Counted from the stretch's first letter, positions 37,096 to 46,616 are shown. The stretch is 64,000 nt of DNA from Ktedonobacteria bacterium brp13 (GCA_015099395.1 AP024096.1:2232001-2296000); one strand, 5' to 3'. The notes: a model not told the origin generated them from the letters alone. A program made the numbers and translations.

Positions 37096-37656
37096 CTAAG
37101 AATAGCTGGAATTGGTTTGTCGAGCCCTCACGTCTCTTTTGGCCCTGGCTGTCTCTGTATCAATCTCAATTTGTACTTTCTTGAGAAGCGTCTTTCTGTC
37201 TTGAGGATCAAATGATTCAAAACCATGAAGATCAAGGTCGCGCCTTACTAAGAACAATGCGCTGTGACGCCAATCGCCAAGCGCAGGAGGTCTTTCTTCC
37301 TGGTTCCATGTAGCACATATGTTACGGAGTTCTTTCAGAGCGCCTCGCGTACTTGCATCTGCGCATAGCCCGCCGGGAGAATACAACCATTCATGAATTT
37401 CCTGAGCGATGTGTTTCGCCTTTGCAGGCGTCATCGGCTCAGGGGCATGTTTCGAGAGTTTACCCAAAATTTCAAATATGCGAGGATAGTATATAAGTCG
37501 CGTTTTGTACAGTTCAACAGCATAAGAGGTTTTGAGATCGATGAGCCACTTTGTTTTCTCGCGTTGGATCTGGCTCCATGTAATAAAACCGCTAATAAGA
37601 GCCGTCACTAATGCCACCCCAGCCGAAATGAGTACTGTTTGCAACTCAAGAGGCAT
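37096..37656 (-). CDS. Hypothetical single-pass membrane protein
   Basis: Not recognised. 186 residues with one N-terminal membrane helix (about residues 8-28, VLISAGVALVTALISGFITW) followed by QIQREKTKWLIDLKTSYAVELYKTRLIYYPRIFEIL, a pattern I have seen in small anchored hypothetical proteins of many bacteria, and a soluble helical domain. The ATG at 37656 follows AAGGAG at seven bases; the frame continues up without support. Convergent with the hydrolase gene. Confidence 0.65.
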   Translation of the reverse strand: MPLELQTVLISAGVALVTALISGFITWSQIQREKTKWLIDLKTSYAVELYKTRLIYYPRIFEILGKLSKHAPEPMTPAKAKHIAQEIHEWLYSPGGLCADASTRGALKELRNICATWNQEERPPALGDWRHSALFLVRRDLDLHGFESFDPQDRKTLLKKVQIEIDTETARAKRDVRARQTNSSYS

Positions 37657-37799
37657 GCATGCACTCCTTGCTTGATCTAGCACGTGGAATACACCTGTCA
37701 AGAAGCACTGAACTGGATGTATCAGTTTTTTGCACTTTCTCACTCTATGCGAGGTACAGCGAGCATTACTGCAAAAAAACGATCATCCAGAACAGGCCA

Positions 37800-39707
37800 T
37801 TACACAGGCTCGCCCTCCCAACGTACCGGTAATCCCTCCATTGCCATGATACGCAGGGCATTGCGGGTTGGACTGGGTCCTGATCGTAGCAGGTACTCAA
37901 AGACCATCTGATTATTGATAATGTTCTCGCGGAAGTGATAATTCTGGATCAGCGGAAACGCCTCACTCAACTTGACCAGTTCCAGGTCGTGCGTCGAGAT
38001 AGCACCAGTACAACGCTTGCCGATTAAAGCACGAATGTAGGCTTCACTCCCAATCGCACGCTCTTCATTATTTGTGCCTTTAAAGATCTCGTCAACCATA
38101 AAGAAAAGCGGATAGTGATCCCTGATTTTCAACTCATCAAGCAAGCCTTTGAGACGCCGAACCTCTGCATAGAAGTAAGAATAGCCATCTGAAAGCGAGT
38201 CAGTCACGCGAATACAGGCATACAGCTCAAAGAGCGAGGCACTCATAAAGCTCGCATTGACAACACTACCAGCATACGCCAGACAGAGGTTGATACCCAT
38301 GGTACGCAAAAACGTACTCTTACCCGCCATGTTGGAGCCGGTAATGAGCATAATCTCGCCCGCTTGCTCTAAACGGATATCATTCACTACTTTATGCGCC
38401 TTGGAGATCAAAGGATGCCCCAGTTGACGTGCCTCGAAAGCCATACTGGTAGCCGCACCCTTACTCTTATCATGCACTAACTCAGGGAAGGTATATTCAG
38501 GATTGATCGCCGCAAAGGTCGCCAGCGAGTTCAGCGCCTCCAGTTCGTACCAGGTATCTAACCAGTCGGGCAGGTACTTTAAAAGATTGCCTTTGTACTG
38601 ATCCAACTGATAGGCTGTGATCGCACCAATCGGGAAAAGAAGATTGAGAATAAGCCAGGCTCCGTTGCTGTTCGCCACCATGGAGACGCGCGCAAAGGTA
38701 CTCTCAAGCTTCGTCAGGAGTATAGAAGGACGACGATCATCGTGCAGATAGAATGGCTCACACAACTGCTTTAACTGTACATTGCGCCCATACGGATATT
38801 TCTCCAAATACTCAAAAACGATCTGCAGTTGTCCGAATGCCGTACGTTGATAGGTGGTGTCTTCCCGCAAATGTCCCTGCTCATTGCGCTTGATGGTAAA
38901 CCAGAAAGCCGAACCTGCTAAAAACAGAATCACGTACAGAGGCGAGAGATGCACAAAAAGATAGAGGAGCAATGAAACATAGAGCCCGACGGATAGTGCT
39001 ATCGACACAAGCAACGTCGAAAGCTGCAGCTTACTGTCTGCCTGCGCCTCTAACCACTCAATCAAACGATCACCATTGACGGCAGCATTGGTGAAACGTG
39101 TCGCAAAAAGAGAATAGGTCTGCAAGCGACGCCTGAAGCGCGTCAGGGGAATCATTTCACTTACAAGAGCACGCCTGCTACGAATAATCGCATAATTCAA
39201 GTTACGTTCGAGCAACCACTCACGCAGACGCAACGTTCCCTCCAGAGAGACGCTGGTATTGAGCAAACGGTGCAGTGAACGTTCACCACTGATATCCAGG
39301 TCCAGGTCAAAGGGATGTTCGTCCTCGCCACCCTCGATCTCTTCACGTGAAGGGACCTCCGGCAGTTCGTCCCAATTCAATGTCTGGCGGGCCTGCTGCT
39401 GCTTGAGCAAGCGCAATAACGATTGATAGAGGAGCAGACTGCGGCTCATCACCTTACTGGCACGTGAAACATACATATAGGCACCGACAACGAGAACGAT
39501 AACAAGCAGAACGAGAGCGCCAAGCTTCGCCAGCGTAAAGATAGCCAGGAGCGTCCCCCCCACAACGAGTATCAACTTATACAGACTATACTGCGAGCTC
39601 TGTATCTCACGTTCTTTGATACGCCTCACAATGCGACCCATTTGATGCTCTAGTAGAGTACGTGGTGCCAGATCAAGTTCTTCGACTTGCTCTGTTTGTA
39701 GGTTCAT
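37800..39707 (-). CDS. Membrane-associated MutS-family ATPase
   Basis: A 635-residue MutS homologue without the mismatch-binding domain I. The C-terminal ATPase (about residues 420-620) has Walker A GSNMAGKSTFLRT, the Q-loop-like FMSAS, signature-like ITDSLSDGYSYFYAEV, Walker B FFMVDEIFKGTNNEER and STHDLEL. Upstream (about 140-400) is a MutS core/clamp region. Unlike canonical MutS, two pairs of hydrophobic segments (about 45-85 and 230-275) suggest membrane anchoring. Similar proteins occur in Bacteroidetes and Firmicutes, with unknown role. AAGGGTAAG precedes the ATG. Neighbours give no pathway clue. Confidence 0.82.
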   Translation of the reverse strand: MNLQTEQVEELDLAPRTLLEHQMGRIVRRIKEREIQSSQYSLYKLILVVGGTLLAIFTLAKLGALVLLVIVLVVGAYMYVSRASKVMSRSLLLYQSLLRLLKQQQARQTLNWDELPEVPSREEIEGGEDEHPFDLDLDISGERSLHRLLNTSVSLEGTLRLREWLLERNLNYAIIRSRRALVSEMIPLTRFRRRLQTYSLFATRFTNAAVNGDRLIEWLEAQADSKLQLSTLLVSIALSVGLYVSLLLYLFVHLSPLYVILFLAGSAFWFTIKRNEQGHLREDTTYQRTAFGQLQIVFEYLEKYPYGRNVQLKQLCEPFYLHDDRRPSILLTKLESTFARVSMVANSNGAWLILNLLFPIGAITAYQLDQYKGNLLKYLPDWLDTWYELEALNSLATFAAINPEYTFPELVHDKSKGAATSMAFEARQLGHPLISKAHKVVNDIRLEQAGEIMLITGSNMAGKSTFLRTMGINLCLAYAGSVVNASFMSASLFELYACIRVTDSLSDGYSYFYAEVRRLKGLLDELKIRDHYPLFFMVDEIFKGTNNEERAIGSEAYIRALIGKRCTGAISTHDLELVKLSEAFPLIQNYHFRENIINNQMVFEYLLRSGPSPTRNALRIMAMEGLPVRWEGEPV

Positions 39708-39791
39708 GACTTACCCTTTTGTAGTAATAAGAGAAATATACAACGTTCTTTCAGGGATCAAACGTATATTGGTTTCGAGTCTATACGAAAT

Positions 39792-40352
39792 TTACAGCGC
39801 TTGCAGCATAGCACGAATACAGGCAGTACCGATAGAAAGCCAATCAAAAGAACTGGTCCAACTGACCCAATCCTGCTGTTTGGGCCAGGATGGTCGATAG
39901 CGCGCAACCATGTCACGCGGCATCACAATAGCCCAGCGCGCACCCTCACCCAGACCACCTGGGGTCATAAGCACACAGATGTTGAAAACAGTTTCGGTAG
40001 GTAGGTACTGCTTCCAGTCGGGCATAGTACGCAACAACGGTTCGTGCCGCCACTGACTGAAGAGGATAGGCACAGGCTCGCCCTGGTGATCAGTGGATGT
40101 CGCAGCAGCGCGTAAAGCCAGCACCTGGGCGACGACAGCCGAGCGATCCCATTCTGGAAAGCGTAGCCAGACCTGATAGCGATACTCACTCAGGCCAGGT
40201 GCGGCCTGCAATGCGGCGGGACCATCGCGCTGAATACGCCGCTGGCTCTCGTTTTGCCAGAGACTCACCATCGCGTCAAGGCGCTTCTTTTTCTCTTCGT
40301 CACTCGCGTTGGCCAATTTCCCTGCGTTGGGTGGATAGGATTGTGCTTCCAT
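39792..40352 (-). CDS. Hypothetical protein, Trp-rich
   Basis: Not recognised. A soluble 186-residue protein with many Trp and Arg residues (QVWLRFPEWDRSAVVAQVLALRAAAT, WKQYLPTETVFNICVLMTPGG) and no membrane segment. The ATG at 40352 follows GAGG at nine bases. It lies between mutS-like and rluA on the same strand with gaps of 84 and 49 bases, so it could be in one transcript with rluA upstream of it. Confidence 0.6.
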   Translation of the reverse strand: MEAQSYPPNAGKLANASDEEKKKRLDAMVSLWQNESQRRIQRDGPAALQAAPGLSEYRYQVWLRFPEWDRSAVVAQVLALRAAATSTDHQGEPVPILFSQWRHEPLLRTMPDWKQYLPTETVFNICVLMTPGGLGEGARWAIVMPRDMVARYRPSWPKQQDWVSWTSSFDWLSIGTACIRAMLQAL

Positions 40353-40401
40353 AGCGACATACCTCAATATATGTATAAAAGCAGAACAGCGTTACACCAC
40401 T

Positions 40402-41397
40402 CTACCTATCTGTCTGTTGAGAGTATTGAGAATGCTGAGAGTATTCCTGAGAATATCCCAGCCAGGCTTGCCACAGTATGGGCCTACGCTCGCGTAACCA
40501 ATCCTGCAAGTCCTGAGCCAGGGGAGCATAGCAGGTATACTCATCGTTACCGGGATAACGGTGTAGCGTCAGGCTATATGCATGCAGAAATTGCCGGTTC
40601 AGCGCGCCAGGCAGAGAACTCTCTGCTAGAGATGCGGCCGGCGTATAGAGCACATCGCCAACGATACCCAGACCCAGCGCCGCCAGGTGAGCCCGTATCT
40701 GATGGGTACGACCAGTGATGGGCTGCACTTCTAGCAAGGCACAGGCGTCATCGACAGCGAGAACACGTAGCGACGTTTGTGCCTCCTGCGTATCCTCGCC
40801 ATCCGCACCAACAACACAGCGCCGTCGATCCGCGGGATCACGCTGCAACGGACCATCAATCAGGAACGTTTGACCAGGTTTAGCCGTATACAGTGTAGCA
40901 CTGCTAACCATTTCAGTGCTGCCATCCACGTGACGACAGGTTAAAGTTAAAGGGGCACGCGGCGTCGACCAGAGATATGACCCACGCTGAATGACCGCTA
41001 GATAGCGTTTCTGGATCGTATGATCATGAAATTGCTGCACAATATGCCGCCGGGTACGCTCAGTACGAGCCAGAGCGACAATACCAGAGGTATCCTTATC
41101 CAGCCGGTGCAACAGACATGGGCGTGGCAACAAACCATCTTCACGCCAGCTGCGCTCATCACGCCGTGCGCGCAACATCTGGCGCACGTCTTCTGGCGCG
41201 CCCACCCACTTAGGATCATCAAGGAGTTGTGGCGGCTGCCAATCGTCGGTCCCTTGCAAAGCCAGAGTAGCCAGCAAGGCATCCCAGAGCGTCCCATTAG
41301 CATGCTTATAGGTAGGATGAATCACGAGTCCGGCAGGCTTATTCACCATCAGCAGATAATGATCTTGATACACAATATGTACGTCAGCAATTTCCAT
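40402..41397 (-). CDS. RluA-family pseudouridine synthase
   Basis: An RNA-modifying enzyme converting uridine to pseudouridine in rRNA or tRNA. 331 residues; catalytic Asp100 in HRLDKDTSG, the KPAGLVIHP strand, KRYLAVIQG-type segment, and GRTHQIRAHLAALG near residue 240. There is no N-terminal S4 domain, as in RluA/TruC types. An insert of about 45 residues precedes the catalytic loop. The ATG at 41397 lies seven bases downstream of a perfect -10 box, so the mRNA is probably leaderless. Confidence 0.87.
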   Translation of the reverse strand: MEIADVHIVYQDHYLLMVNKPAGLVIHPTYKHANGTLWDALLATLALQGTDDWQPPQLLDDPKWVGAPEDVRQMLRARRDERSWREDGLLPRPCLLHRLDKDTSGIVALARTERTRRHIVQQFHDHTIQKRYLAVIQRGSYLWSTPRAPLTLTCRHVDGSTEMVSSATLYTAKPGQTFLIDGPLQRDPADRRRCVVGADGEDTQEAQTSLRVLAVDDACALLEVQPITGRTHQIRAHLAALGLGIVGDVLYTPAASLAESSLPGALNRQFLHAYSLTLHRYPGNDEYTCYAPLAQDLQDWLRERRPILWQAWLGYSQEYSQHSQYSQQTDR

Positions 41398-41404
41398 ACC
41401 GTGA

Positions 41405-41433
41405 AGTATAAGCGGTTGGTAGCATGACGTCAA
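41405..41433 (-). promoter_or_regulatory. Promoter placed for a leaderless rluA transcript
   Basis: Minus strand: TTGACG (41433-41428), 17-base spacer, TATACT (41410-41405). The start codon begins at 41397, about where transcription should start. No ribosome site fits between. Confidence 0.65.
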
Positions 41434-41636
41434 CACAAACAGAGTCGTACAGAAAAACACCTGCGCGACCTCTTTCGCTTAGCAGTAGAGCAGCGCACAC
41501 ACTCCAGGACACGAGGAGAAAGTACCTCTAAGTCCGCTCTAGAAGCAGGTTCGTGTATATAGGATTGTAAGATGTGATAAAATGGAAACAACATATTTGC
41601 TCGCAAATATATAACAGGCAAGATCAGAGGGAAGAC

Positions 41637-42635
41637 ATGTCACACATACGCTACTATCATGAGCCTGAGTTACGAGACCCCGTTGTCATTGTAGCCTTCG
41701 GTGGTTGGAACGACGCCGCCGACTCAGCAACAACTGCGATCAAATTTTTGATCAATGCATGGGCACCACAAAAGATTGCGGATATCGACTCGGAAGACTT
41801 TTATGTGTTTACCGAGACCAGGCCCAACGTTAAATTTGTAGATGGGATACAGCGCACTATCGTCTGGCCGAACGGCCAGTTCTTAGCTTATCGCGATCCT
41901 GAACTGACACGTGACGTGATCCTCTTCATCGGAGCGGAACCTCAACTGAAATGGAAAACGTATAGCCGAACATTTCTAGAGGTGTGCCAGCACTATCATG
42001 TCTCTGAGATTGTATTTCTTGGGGCGCTACTGGCTGATGTGCCACATTCGATCACTGTTCCTATGACTGGCACTTCTTCCGATACCGATATCATGGAACG
42101 ACTCAATGAGATGGAGATGCGTACATCGCACTATGAAGGACCGACCGGGATGATTGGTGTGTTACAGGAGGAGAGCCTGCGCATCAATGTCTCGTCTGCG
42201 AGCATCTGGGCGGCTGCTTCACATTATCTGGCGGCAACCCCCAATATCAAGGTGACGGCGGCCCTGCTTACCTATCTCAACCAGTTCCTTTCGCTCAACC
42301 TGGACCTGCACGAGATCCAATCCGATGCGGTACGCTTTGAGGAACAGGTCACGGCACTAGTTGCGCGAGATCCAGAGGCGCGCGAATATGTACGGAAGCT
42401 AGAGGAACAGGTGGCGAACGCGGACAATCCTGACTTTGACGATGACGACGATGATACAGAGGATGAGAGCCCGTATAGCGCGGGTTTTGAGCTGGATCGT
42501 CCACGTCATGTCACGGGACCGCTGCCGAGCGCCGATAGTCTGATTCGCGATGTCGAAGAACTGCTACGCAAACAGCGTGAGAATGGGAGTGATGATCCCA
42601 ATTCAACTGATGATAATAATAATAAGGAATTGTAA
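41637..42635 (+). CDS. PAC2 family protein
   Basis: A 332-residue protein of the PAC2 (proteasome assembly chaperone 2-like) family, related to archaeal and actinobacterial ATP-grasp neighbours. Typical segments: VVIVAFGGWNDAADSATTAIKFL at the N-terminus, FIGAEPQLKWKTYSRTFLEV, IVFLGALLADVPHSITVPMTGT and EGPTGMIGVLQEES. C-terminal tail (about 265-300) is very acidic, DDDDDTED. Molecular role unclear in bacteria without a known proteasome in the window. AGAGGGA precedes the ATG. It is followed at six bases by the CoA-synthetase-like gene. Confidence 0.85.
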   Translation: MSHIRYYHEPELRDPVVIVAFGGWNDAADSATTAIKFLINAWAPQKIADIDSEDFYVFTETRPNVKFVDGIQRTIVWPNGQFLAYRDPELTRDVILFIGAEPQLKWKTYSRTFLEVCQHYHVSEIVFLGALLADVPHSITVPMTGTSSDTDIMERLNEMEMRTSHYEGPTGMIGVLQEESLRINVSSASIWAAASHYLAATPNIKVTAALLTYLNQFLSLNLDLHEIQSDAVRFEEQVTALVARDPEAREYVRKLEEQVANADNPDFDDDDDDTEDESPYSAGFELDRPRHVTGPLPSADSLIRDVEELLRKQRENGSDDPNSTDDNNNKEL

Positions 42636-42641
42636 AAGAAG

Positions 42642-44108
42642 ATGAGCATTACTCCCTACTCATTAGAAGAAGTACTGCAACCGCGCTCAGTAGCGATACT
42701 GGGCGCTTCTCGTGCTCCACAAAAGTGGGGCCATGTGGCGGCCAAACAATTAATCAACGGAGGCTTTGCCGGAGAGGTCTATCTTATCAATCCGTCCGTC
42801 TCTGAAATTCTGGAGCGCCCAACGTATGCGAATCTGCTCGATGTCCCTGGTCAGGTGGATCTGGCGGTAATTGCAACAGCTTTTCCACATGTACAACGTG
42901 GTGTCGATGACTGCATCGCCAAAGGTGTCAAAGGTATCGTGATCATCACGGCTGGCTTTAGCGAGACAGGACCCGAGGGCCACGTCTTAGAGCAGCAGCT
43001 TGTTGAACGCTGCCGAGAGCATGGTATTCGTATAATAGGTAGCAACTGCATGGGTCTCTACGTTGGACGTTCTAAGCTCAATGCACTGGGCATGGTCTTC
43101 CCGCTACCACGCGGTCCCATCGGGCTCGTCTCACAAAGCGGCAACCTGGGCATGTACTGGTACGCGCAGGCAGAGCTTGATGGCCTGGGCTTTACGACAT
43201 TCCTGAGTGTCGGCAATTCAGCGGATGTCAACTTCCCTGAATGCATGCAATATTTAGCAACCGATCCCGAAACACGGGTCATTGCCGGCTATGTGGAAGC
43301 CATCCAGGATGAGACACTCCATCAGGTCACGCGCAGCATGGTCGCACAGGGCAACTATAAACCGACGGTTATCCTTTTAAGCGGAGCAACGAATGTGGGG
43401 GTACGCGCAGCCCAGGCCCACACCGGTTCGGCGGCTCGTTTGCGACCCGATGACGATCAGGGACTACAAGGGAGCGGCGTTGTACGTGTCCTACGCTCTG
43501 ATGAGCTCTTCCCGGTCGCCCAGGCCCTGGCACTCCAGCCACCAACGCCAGCAGGAGGGCGGCGTATAGCCGTCATGGGAGACGGTGGTGGGAGTTCAGT
43601 GGCGACCGGTGATGCCGCGATCCGCGCCGGTCTAGAGGTGCCGATCCTTGATAAAGAAGAGACACAGCGCGAACTACGCAAGCTGATGCCATCACGAGCG
43701 ACCTCAACCAATCCTATCGACGTAGCCGGCGCAACCGACGAGGACCCCATCTCCTTCGCAACGATCACCGAAATCTGTCTACAAGACCCGGCTGTCGATG
43801 GCGTCATCATCACAGGTCTCTTTGGTGGCTATAGGATGCTCCTGGCGGAAGAGCTTGGAGAGCGCGAAGAAGAGGCCGCTCGCGAACTTGGTCGTATGGT
43901 ACAGCAATATAAAAAGCCAGTGCTCGTGCAGACCATCTACGCACGCCACAACATTAAAGCACTCGACATTCTACGTGAGCAAGGTATCCCCTACTACGAA
44001 TCGGTCGAGATCACCTGCCGTGCAATGGCTGCCCTCGCCGAGATCGGTCAGTTTCTCAACGCGACAAGCAACGAACAGGACACCGATCTGGCTGAGAGCG
44101 TAAGGTAA
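42642..44108 (+). CDS. Acyl-CoA synthetase (NDP-forming) alpha-type protein
   Basis: Similar to the alpha part of ADP-forming acyl-CoA synthetases and to succinyl-CoA synthetase-like ligases. 488 residues: CoA-binding Rossmann domain (about 5-135, SVAILGASRAPQKWGHVAAKQL), ligase-CoA domain (about 145-285, GPIGLVSQSGNLGMYWY) and a second flavodoxin-like domain (about 300-470, RRIAVMGDGGGSSVATGDAA). The beta ATP-grasp subunit is not adjacent. The phospho-His expected in the alpha subunit would be near QAHTGSAA, where a His is present. Operon with the PAC2 gene. The stop lies in a TAAGG tandem repeat. Confidence 0.8.
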   Translation: MSITPYSLEEVLQPRSVAILGASRAPQKWGHVAAKQLINGGFAGEVYLINPSVSEILERPTYANLLDVPGQVDLAVIATAFPHVQRGVDDCIAKGVKGIVIITAGFSETGPEGHVLEQQLVERCREHGIRIIGSNCMGLYVGRSKLNALGMVFPLPRGPIGLVSQSGNLGMYWYAQAELDGLGFTTFLSVGNSADVNFPECMQYLATDPETRVIAGYVEAIQDETLHQVTRSMVAQGNYKPTVILLSGATNVGVRAAQAHTGSAARLRPDDDQGLQGSGVVRVLRSDELFPVAQALALQPPTPAGGRRIAVMGDGGGSSVATGDAAIRAGLEVPILDKEETQRELRKLMPSRATSTNPIDVAGATDEDPISFATITEICLQDPAVDGVIITGLFGGYRMLLAEELGEREEEAARELGRMVQQYKKPVLVQTIYARHNIKALDILREQGIPYYESVEITCRAMAALAEIGQFLNATSNEQDTDLAESVR

Positions 44109-44120
44109 GGTAAGGTAAGG
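44101..44120 (+). repeat. Tandem TAAGG repeat over the stop codon
   Basis: Four perfect copies of TAAGG; the stop TAA at 44106-44108 lies in the second. In a 5-bp repeat with TAA every frame stops within 15 bases. Confidence 0.85.
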
Positions 44121-44240
44121 CAAGTTGTAAATCCCAAGATTCTGTGGGGTTGCAGTCTTCCCAGAGGCAAGAGAAAGCCCTCCTCCTGCCTCTTGTGAGC
44201 AGTGGGGAAGGCTTCCTCGTAAACTGGAACTGAGAGGCTG

Positions 44241-44417
44241 TTAGGACGCCTGAGCCTTGGGCTTGAGAACAAAAGCGCCAACCAGGCCAAGGATCAACAG
44301 CACAGCGCCGACACCCAGGATTGTGAGACCATGCGCCTGGCCAGTCACTTTCAGAACAATGCCAGCGATGATGGCAAGAATTCCAATCGCTGCAACTACA
44401 AAGGAACCAACTTTCAT
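44241..44417 (-). CDS. Small two-helix membrane protein
   Basis: A 58-residue hydrophobic protein, MKVGSFVVAAIGILAIIAG followed by a short polar loop (VTGQAHG) and a second helix, with a Lys-rich end. Not recognised as a named family; such small proteins are common and often stress related. The ATG at 44417 follows AAGGAAAG at 10 bases. No clear partner. Confidence 0.55.
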   Translation of the reverse strand: MKVGSFVVAAIGILAIIAGIVLKVTGQAHGLTILGVGAVLLILGLVGAFVLKPKAQAS

Positions 44418-44649
44418 GAGAATTATTCTTTCCTTCTTCAAATATGAAACATGCATGTATTGAAGATAATACATACATATTTAGAAAACGTCTACTTCAT
44501 CAAGAAGTAACGTTCGCTTCTTCTTTGAGCAAGAGACGGTCCTGTTTTTGGCAGGAATAAGGCTCATGGCCACTCCTGGTACTGGTAATGAAGTCAATTT
44601 TCATTTCTTCATTGTAATTTGTAACAAAAAAGATAATAACTTGCAACAA

Positions 44650-44685
44650 AAAAGATGAGGCGAACAATGGTTCACCTCATCTTTT
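44650..44685 (-). terminator. Terminator of the nitroreductase gene
   Basis: A 16-bp stem with one mismatch (AAAAGATGAGG... CCTCATCTTTT) followed on the minus strand by a T-run, 32 bases after the stop codon. Confidence 0.85.
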
Positions 44686-44716
44686 AAAACAGCTCATAGC
44701 TTTTGCTTAGCGATAG

Positions 44717-45316
44717 CTATTTCCAGCTACCCTCGAAGACAAACTCGTCTTGTGCTTTACGCGTGCGTTCTGCTATCTCACGCTCACGAAGTGTCTCTGG
44801 CAGCGTCTCATGATTGCCAGGATAACCAACCGCTAGAACAGTGATAGGATCATAGCCCTCTGGAATGTTCAGGTCCGCTATTGCCTTTGCTTTGTCAAAA
44901 CCACCCATCTGGTGCGTCGCCAGACCCAGCTCTACAGCCTGCGTCACCAGGTTGCCAACAGCCATTCCCAGCTCGTAGTACGTCGTGTATTCATGGCCAG
45001 CGTATTCACCACGTTTGGCAACAGTCAGAATCAGGACCGAGGCATTTTTGGCCCAAACGCTATTGGCTTCAACTAAGATAGCAGCCAGACGCTCAAATGC
45101 TTCGGGATTCTCTCTTGTAGCATAGATAAAGTTCCAGGGCTGCTTATTGGCGGCAGATGCGGCCCAGCGAGCGGCCTCAAACAAGCTCTTCAATGTCGCC
45201 TGATCGACCGGCTGATCGGAGAATGCACGTGGACTCCAACGATGACTGATCAGATCGTGAATAGGATATTGTGCGCTGGCAGGCTTATGCAGCGTGGTTA
45301 CATTTGTATTACCCAT
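44717..45316 (-). CDS. Nitroreductase-family flavoprotein
   Basis: An FMN-dependent NAD(P)H oxidoreductase of 199 residues. The N-terminal HDLISHRWSPRAFSDQPV carries the conserved R-S-x-R-x-F segment that contacts FMN phosphate, followed by LFEAARWAASAANKQPWNF, and the GMAVGNLVTQAVELGLATHQMGGF segment. The C-terminal VLAVGYPG is typical. Substrates may be nitro compounds, quinones or thiols. AAAGGGAA precedes the ATG. Single gene. Confidence 0.87.
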   Translation of the reverse strand: MGNTNVTTLHKPASAQYPIHDLISHRWSPRAFSDQPVDQATLKSLFEAARWAASAANKQPWNFIYATRENPEAFERLAAILVEANSVWAKNASVLILTVAKRGEYAGHEYTTYYELGMAVGNLVTQAVELGLATHQMGGFDKAKAIADLNIPEGYDPITVLAVGYPGNHETLPETLREREIAERTRKAQDEFVFEGSWK

Positions 45317-45543
45317 CTATATTCCCTTTATTGTATGTGCGGATACTCGTTGTTTTTACTTCCTAACTATTAGTAAGTTAGTAACATTATACAACAATCG
45401 TGCTATTTACGCTAGAGGTTTCGGGACATATTGTAACAATGATCATTTTTGTGAGAAGACAAATAAGTTTGCTTTTTGTTGTGCTACAATTTCACAAAGA
45501 TCGAATTGTTTACATACAGTAGAAAAAACACACGCTAGAAATA

Positions 45544-46509
45544 ATGAATGCGATGCAAAAAAAGTTAGCTTTATTTTATGCGCCAGGAGCATTGACATTC
45601 GCGGTGCTCTGCTGGGGATTGGCACCGGTAGCGACGAGGTATATACTCCAAACCTCTTTCAGTGCGTTACATCTACTCCTCCTACGCTTCCTCCTGGCGA
45701 CACTGCTCTTGCTACCAGTCCTCATACACACTCTACGCCACCAGCGGATAGCCTGGACACGCCATGAGGTTCTCTTGATCGTTGCAGGCAGTTTGACCTG
45801 TATCCTGGGATATAACGTGACTGTCACCTTCGGGTTGCAGTATATCCCTGCAAGTATCGGTGGTCTGCTGATCGCGACAGAGCCGATCTGGATCACATTG
45901 CTAGCCTGCCTGTTCTTACACGAAACATTACGCAAGACTGCACTCGGCGGACTTGTGCTGGCAACGGCGGGGGTCGTGTTGCTGATCGGTCAATCGTTGC
46001 TTCATCCGGCCATCGATAGCCACGCCCTGCTCGGTATCGGGCTCACACTCCTCGCGGCAATGATGTGGGGGATCTATACGATTGTTGTCCGTCCTTTGAG
46101 CCGCCGCTATGGGGCACTTTCCAGTACGGCGCTGACAACGATCATCGGAACAGTGCCACTCTTTGCGTTCTGGGATACTCATGTCATTCCCAGTATTACG
46201 ACCTTTACGCCGTCAATCTGGAGCGCATTTCTGCTCCTGGCAGTGGGTAGCACGGTTGTAGCAACGATCCTCTGGAACTATGGCGTTGCTCATCTTCCTG
46301 GCAGCAAAGCCGGCATGTTTCTCTACCTCGAACCGATCGTCAGCGTATTCGGTAGCGCACTCTTCCTCGGCGAACACCTCACACTCAGTACGCTTGCTAG
46401 CGGAGCGCTCATCATCGCAGGTGTGATAGTTGCACAACTATCGCCAGGGGAACGGAACGCGCCTGAAAGCTCGTCTTCAGATGCCATCCTCGAACATACA
46501 AAATCTTGA
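45544..46509 (+). CDS. EamA-family (DMT) transporter
   Basis: A 10-helix drug/metabolite exporter of 321 residues, made of two EamA repeats (about 15-150 and 165-295). Seen: LCWGLAPVATRYIL and RFLLATLLLLPVL in repeat 1, IPASIGGLLIATEPIWITLLACLFLHE, MMWGIYTIVVRPLSRRYG opening repeat 2, and KAGMFLYLEPIVSVFGSALFLGE. Substrate unknown, often amino acids or metabolites. The start is uncertain: ATG at 45544 (chosen) or 45550, neither with a clear ribosome site. A weak convergent hairpin (46543-46572) lies after it. Confidence 0.85.
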   Translation: MNAMQKKLALFYAPGALTFAVLCWGLAPVATRYILQTSFSALHLLLLRFLLATLLLLPVLIHTLRHQRIAWTRHEVLLIVAGSLTCILGYNVTVTFGLQYIPASIGGLLIATEPIWITLLACLFLHETLRKTALGGLVLATAGVVLLIGQSLLHPAIDSHALLGIGLTLLAAMMWGIYTIVVRPLSRRYGALSSTALTTIIGTVPLFAFWDTHVIPSITTFTPSIWSAFLLLAVGSTVVATILWNYGVAHLPGSKAGMFLYLEPIVSVFGSALFLGEHLTLSTLASGALIIAGVIVAQLSPGERNAPESSSSDAILEHTKS

Positions 46510-46616
46510 TTGTTTTAAAACAATCGCCCCACTTGCAGAAGGCGAGTTGGTCGCATTGCTCACGCCAACTCGTCCTACAAACGAAGCAAGAGAACTGTAA
46601 TCAGAGGATAGAGCCG

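Noticed and set aside
45317..45543. Operator-like ACTATTAGTAAGTTAGTAAC before the nitroreductase gene
   Set aside because: Only a loose partial dyad; too weak to call.
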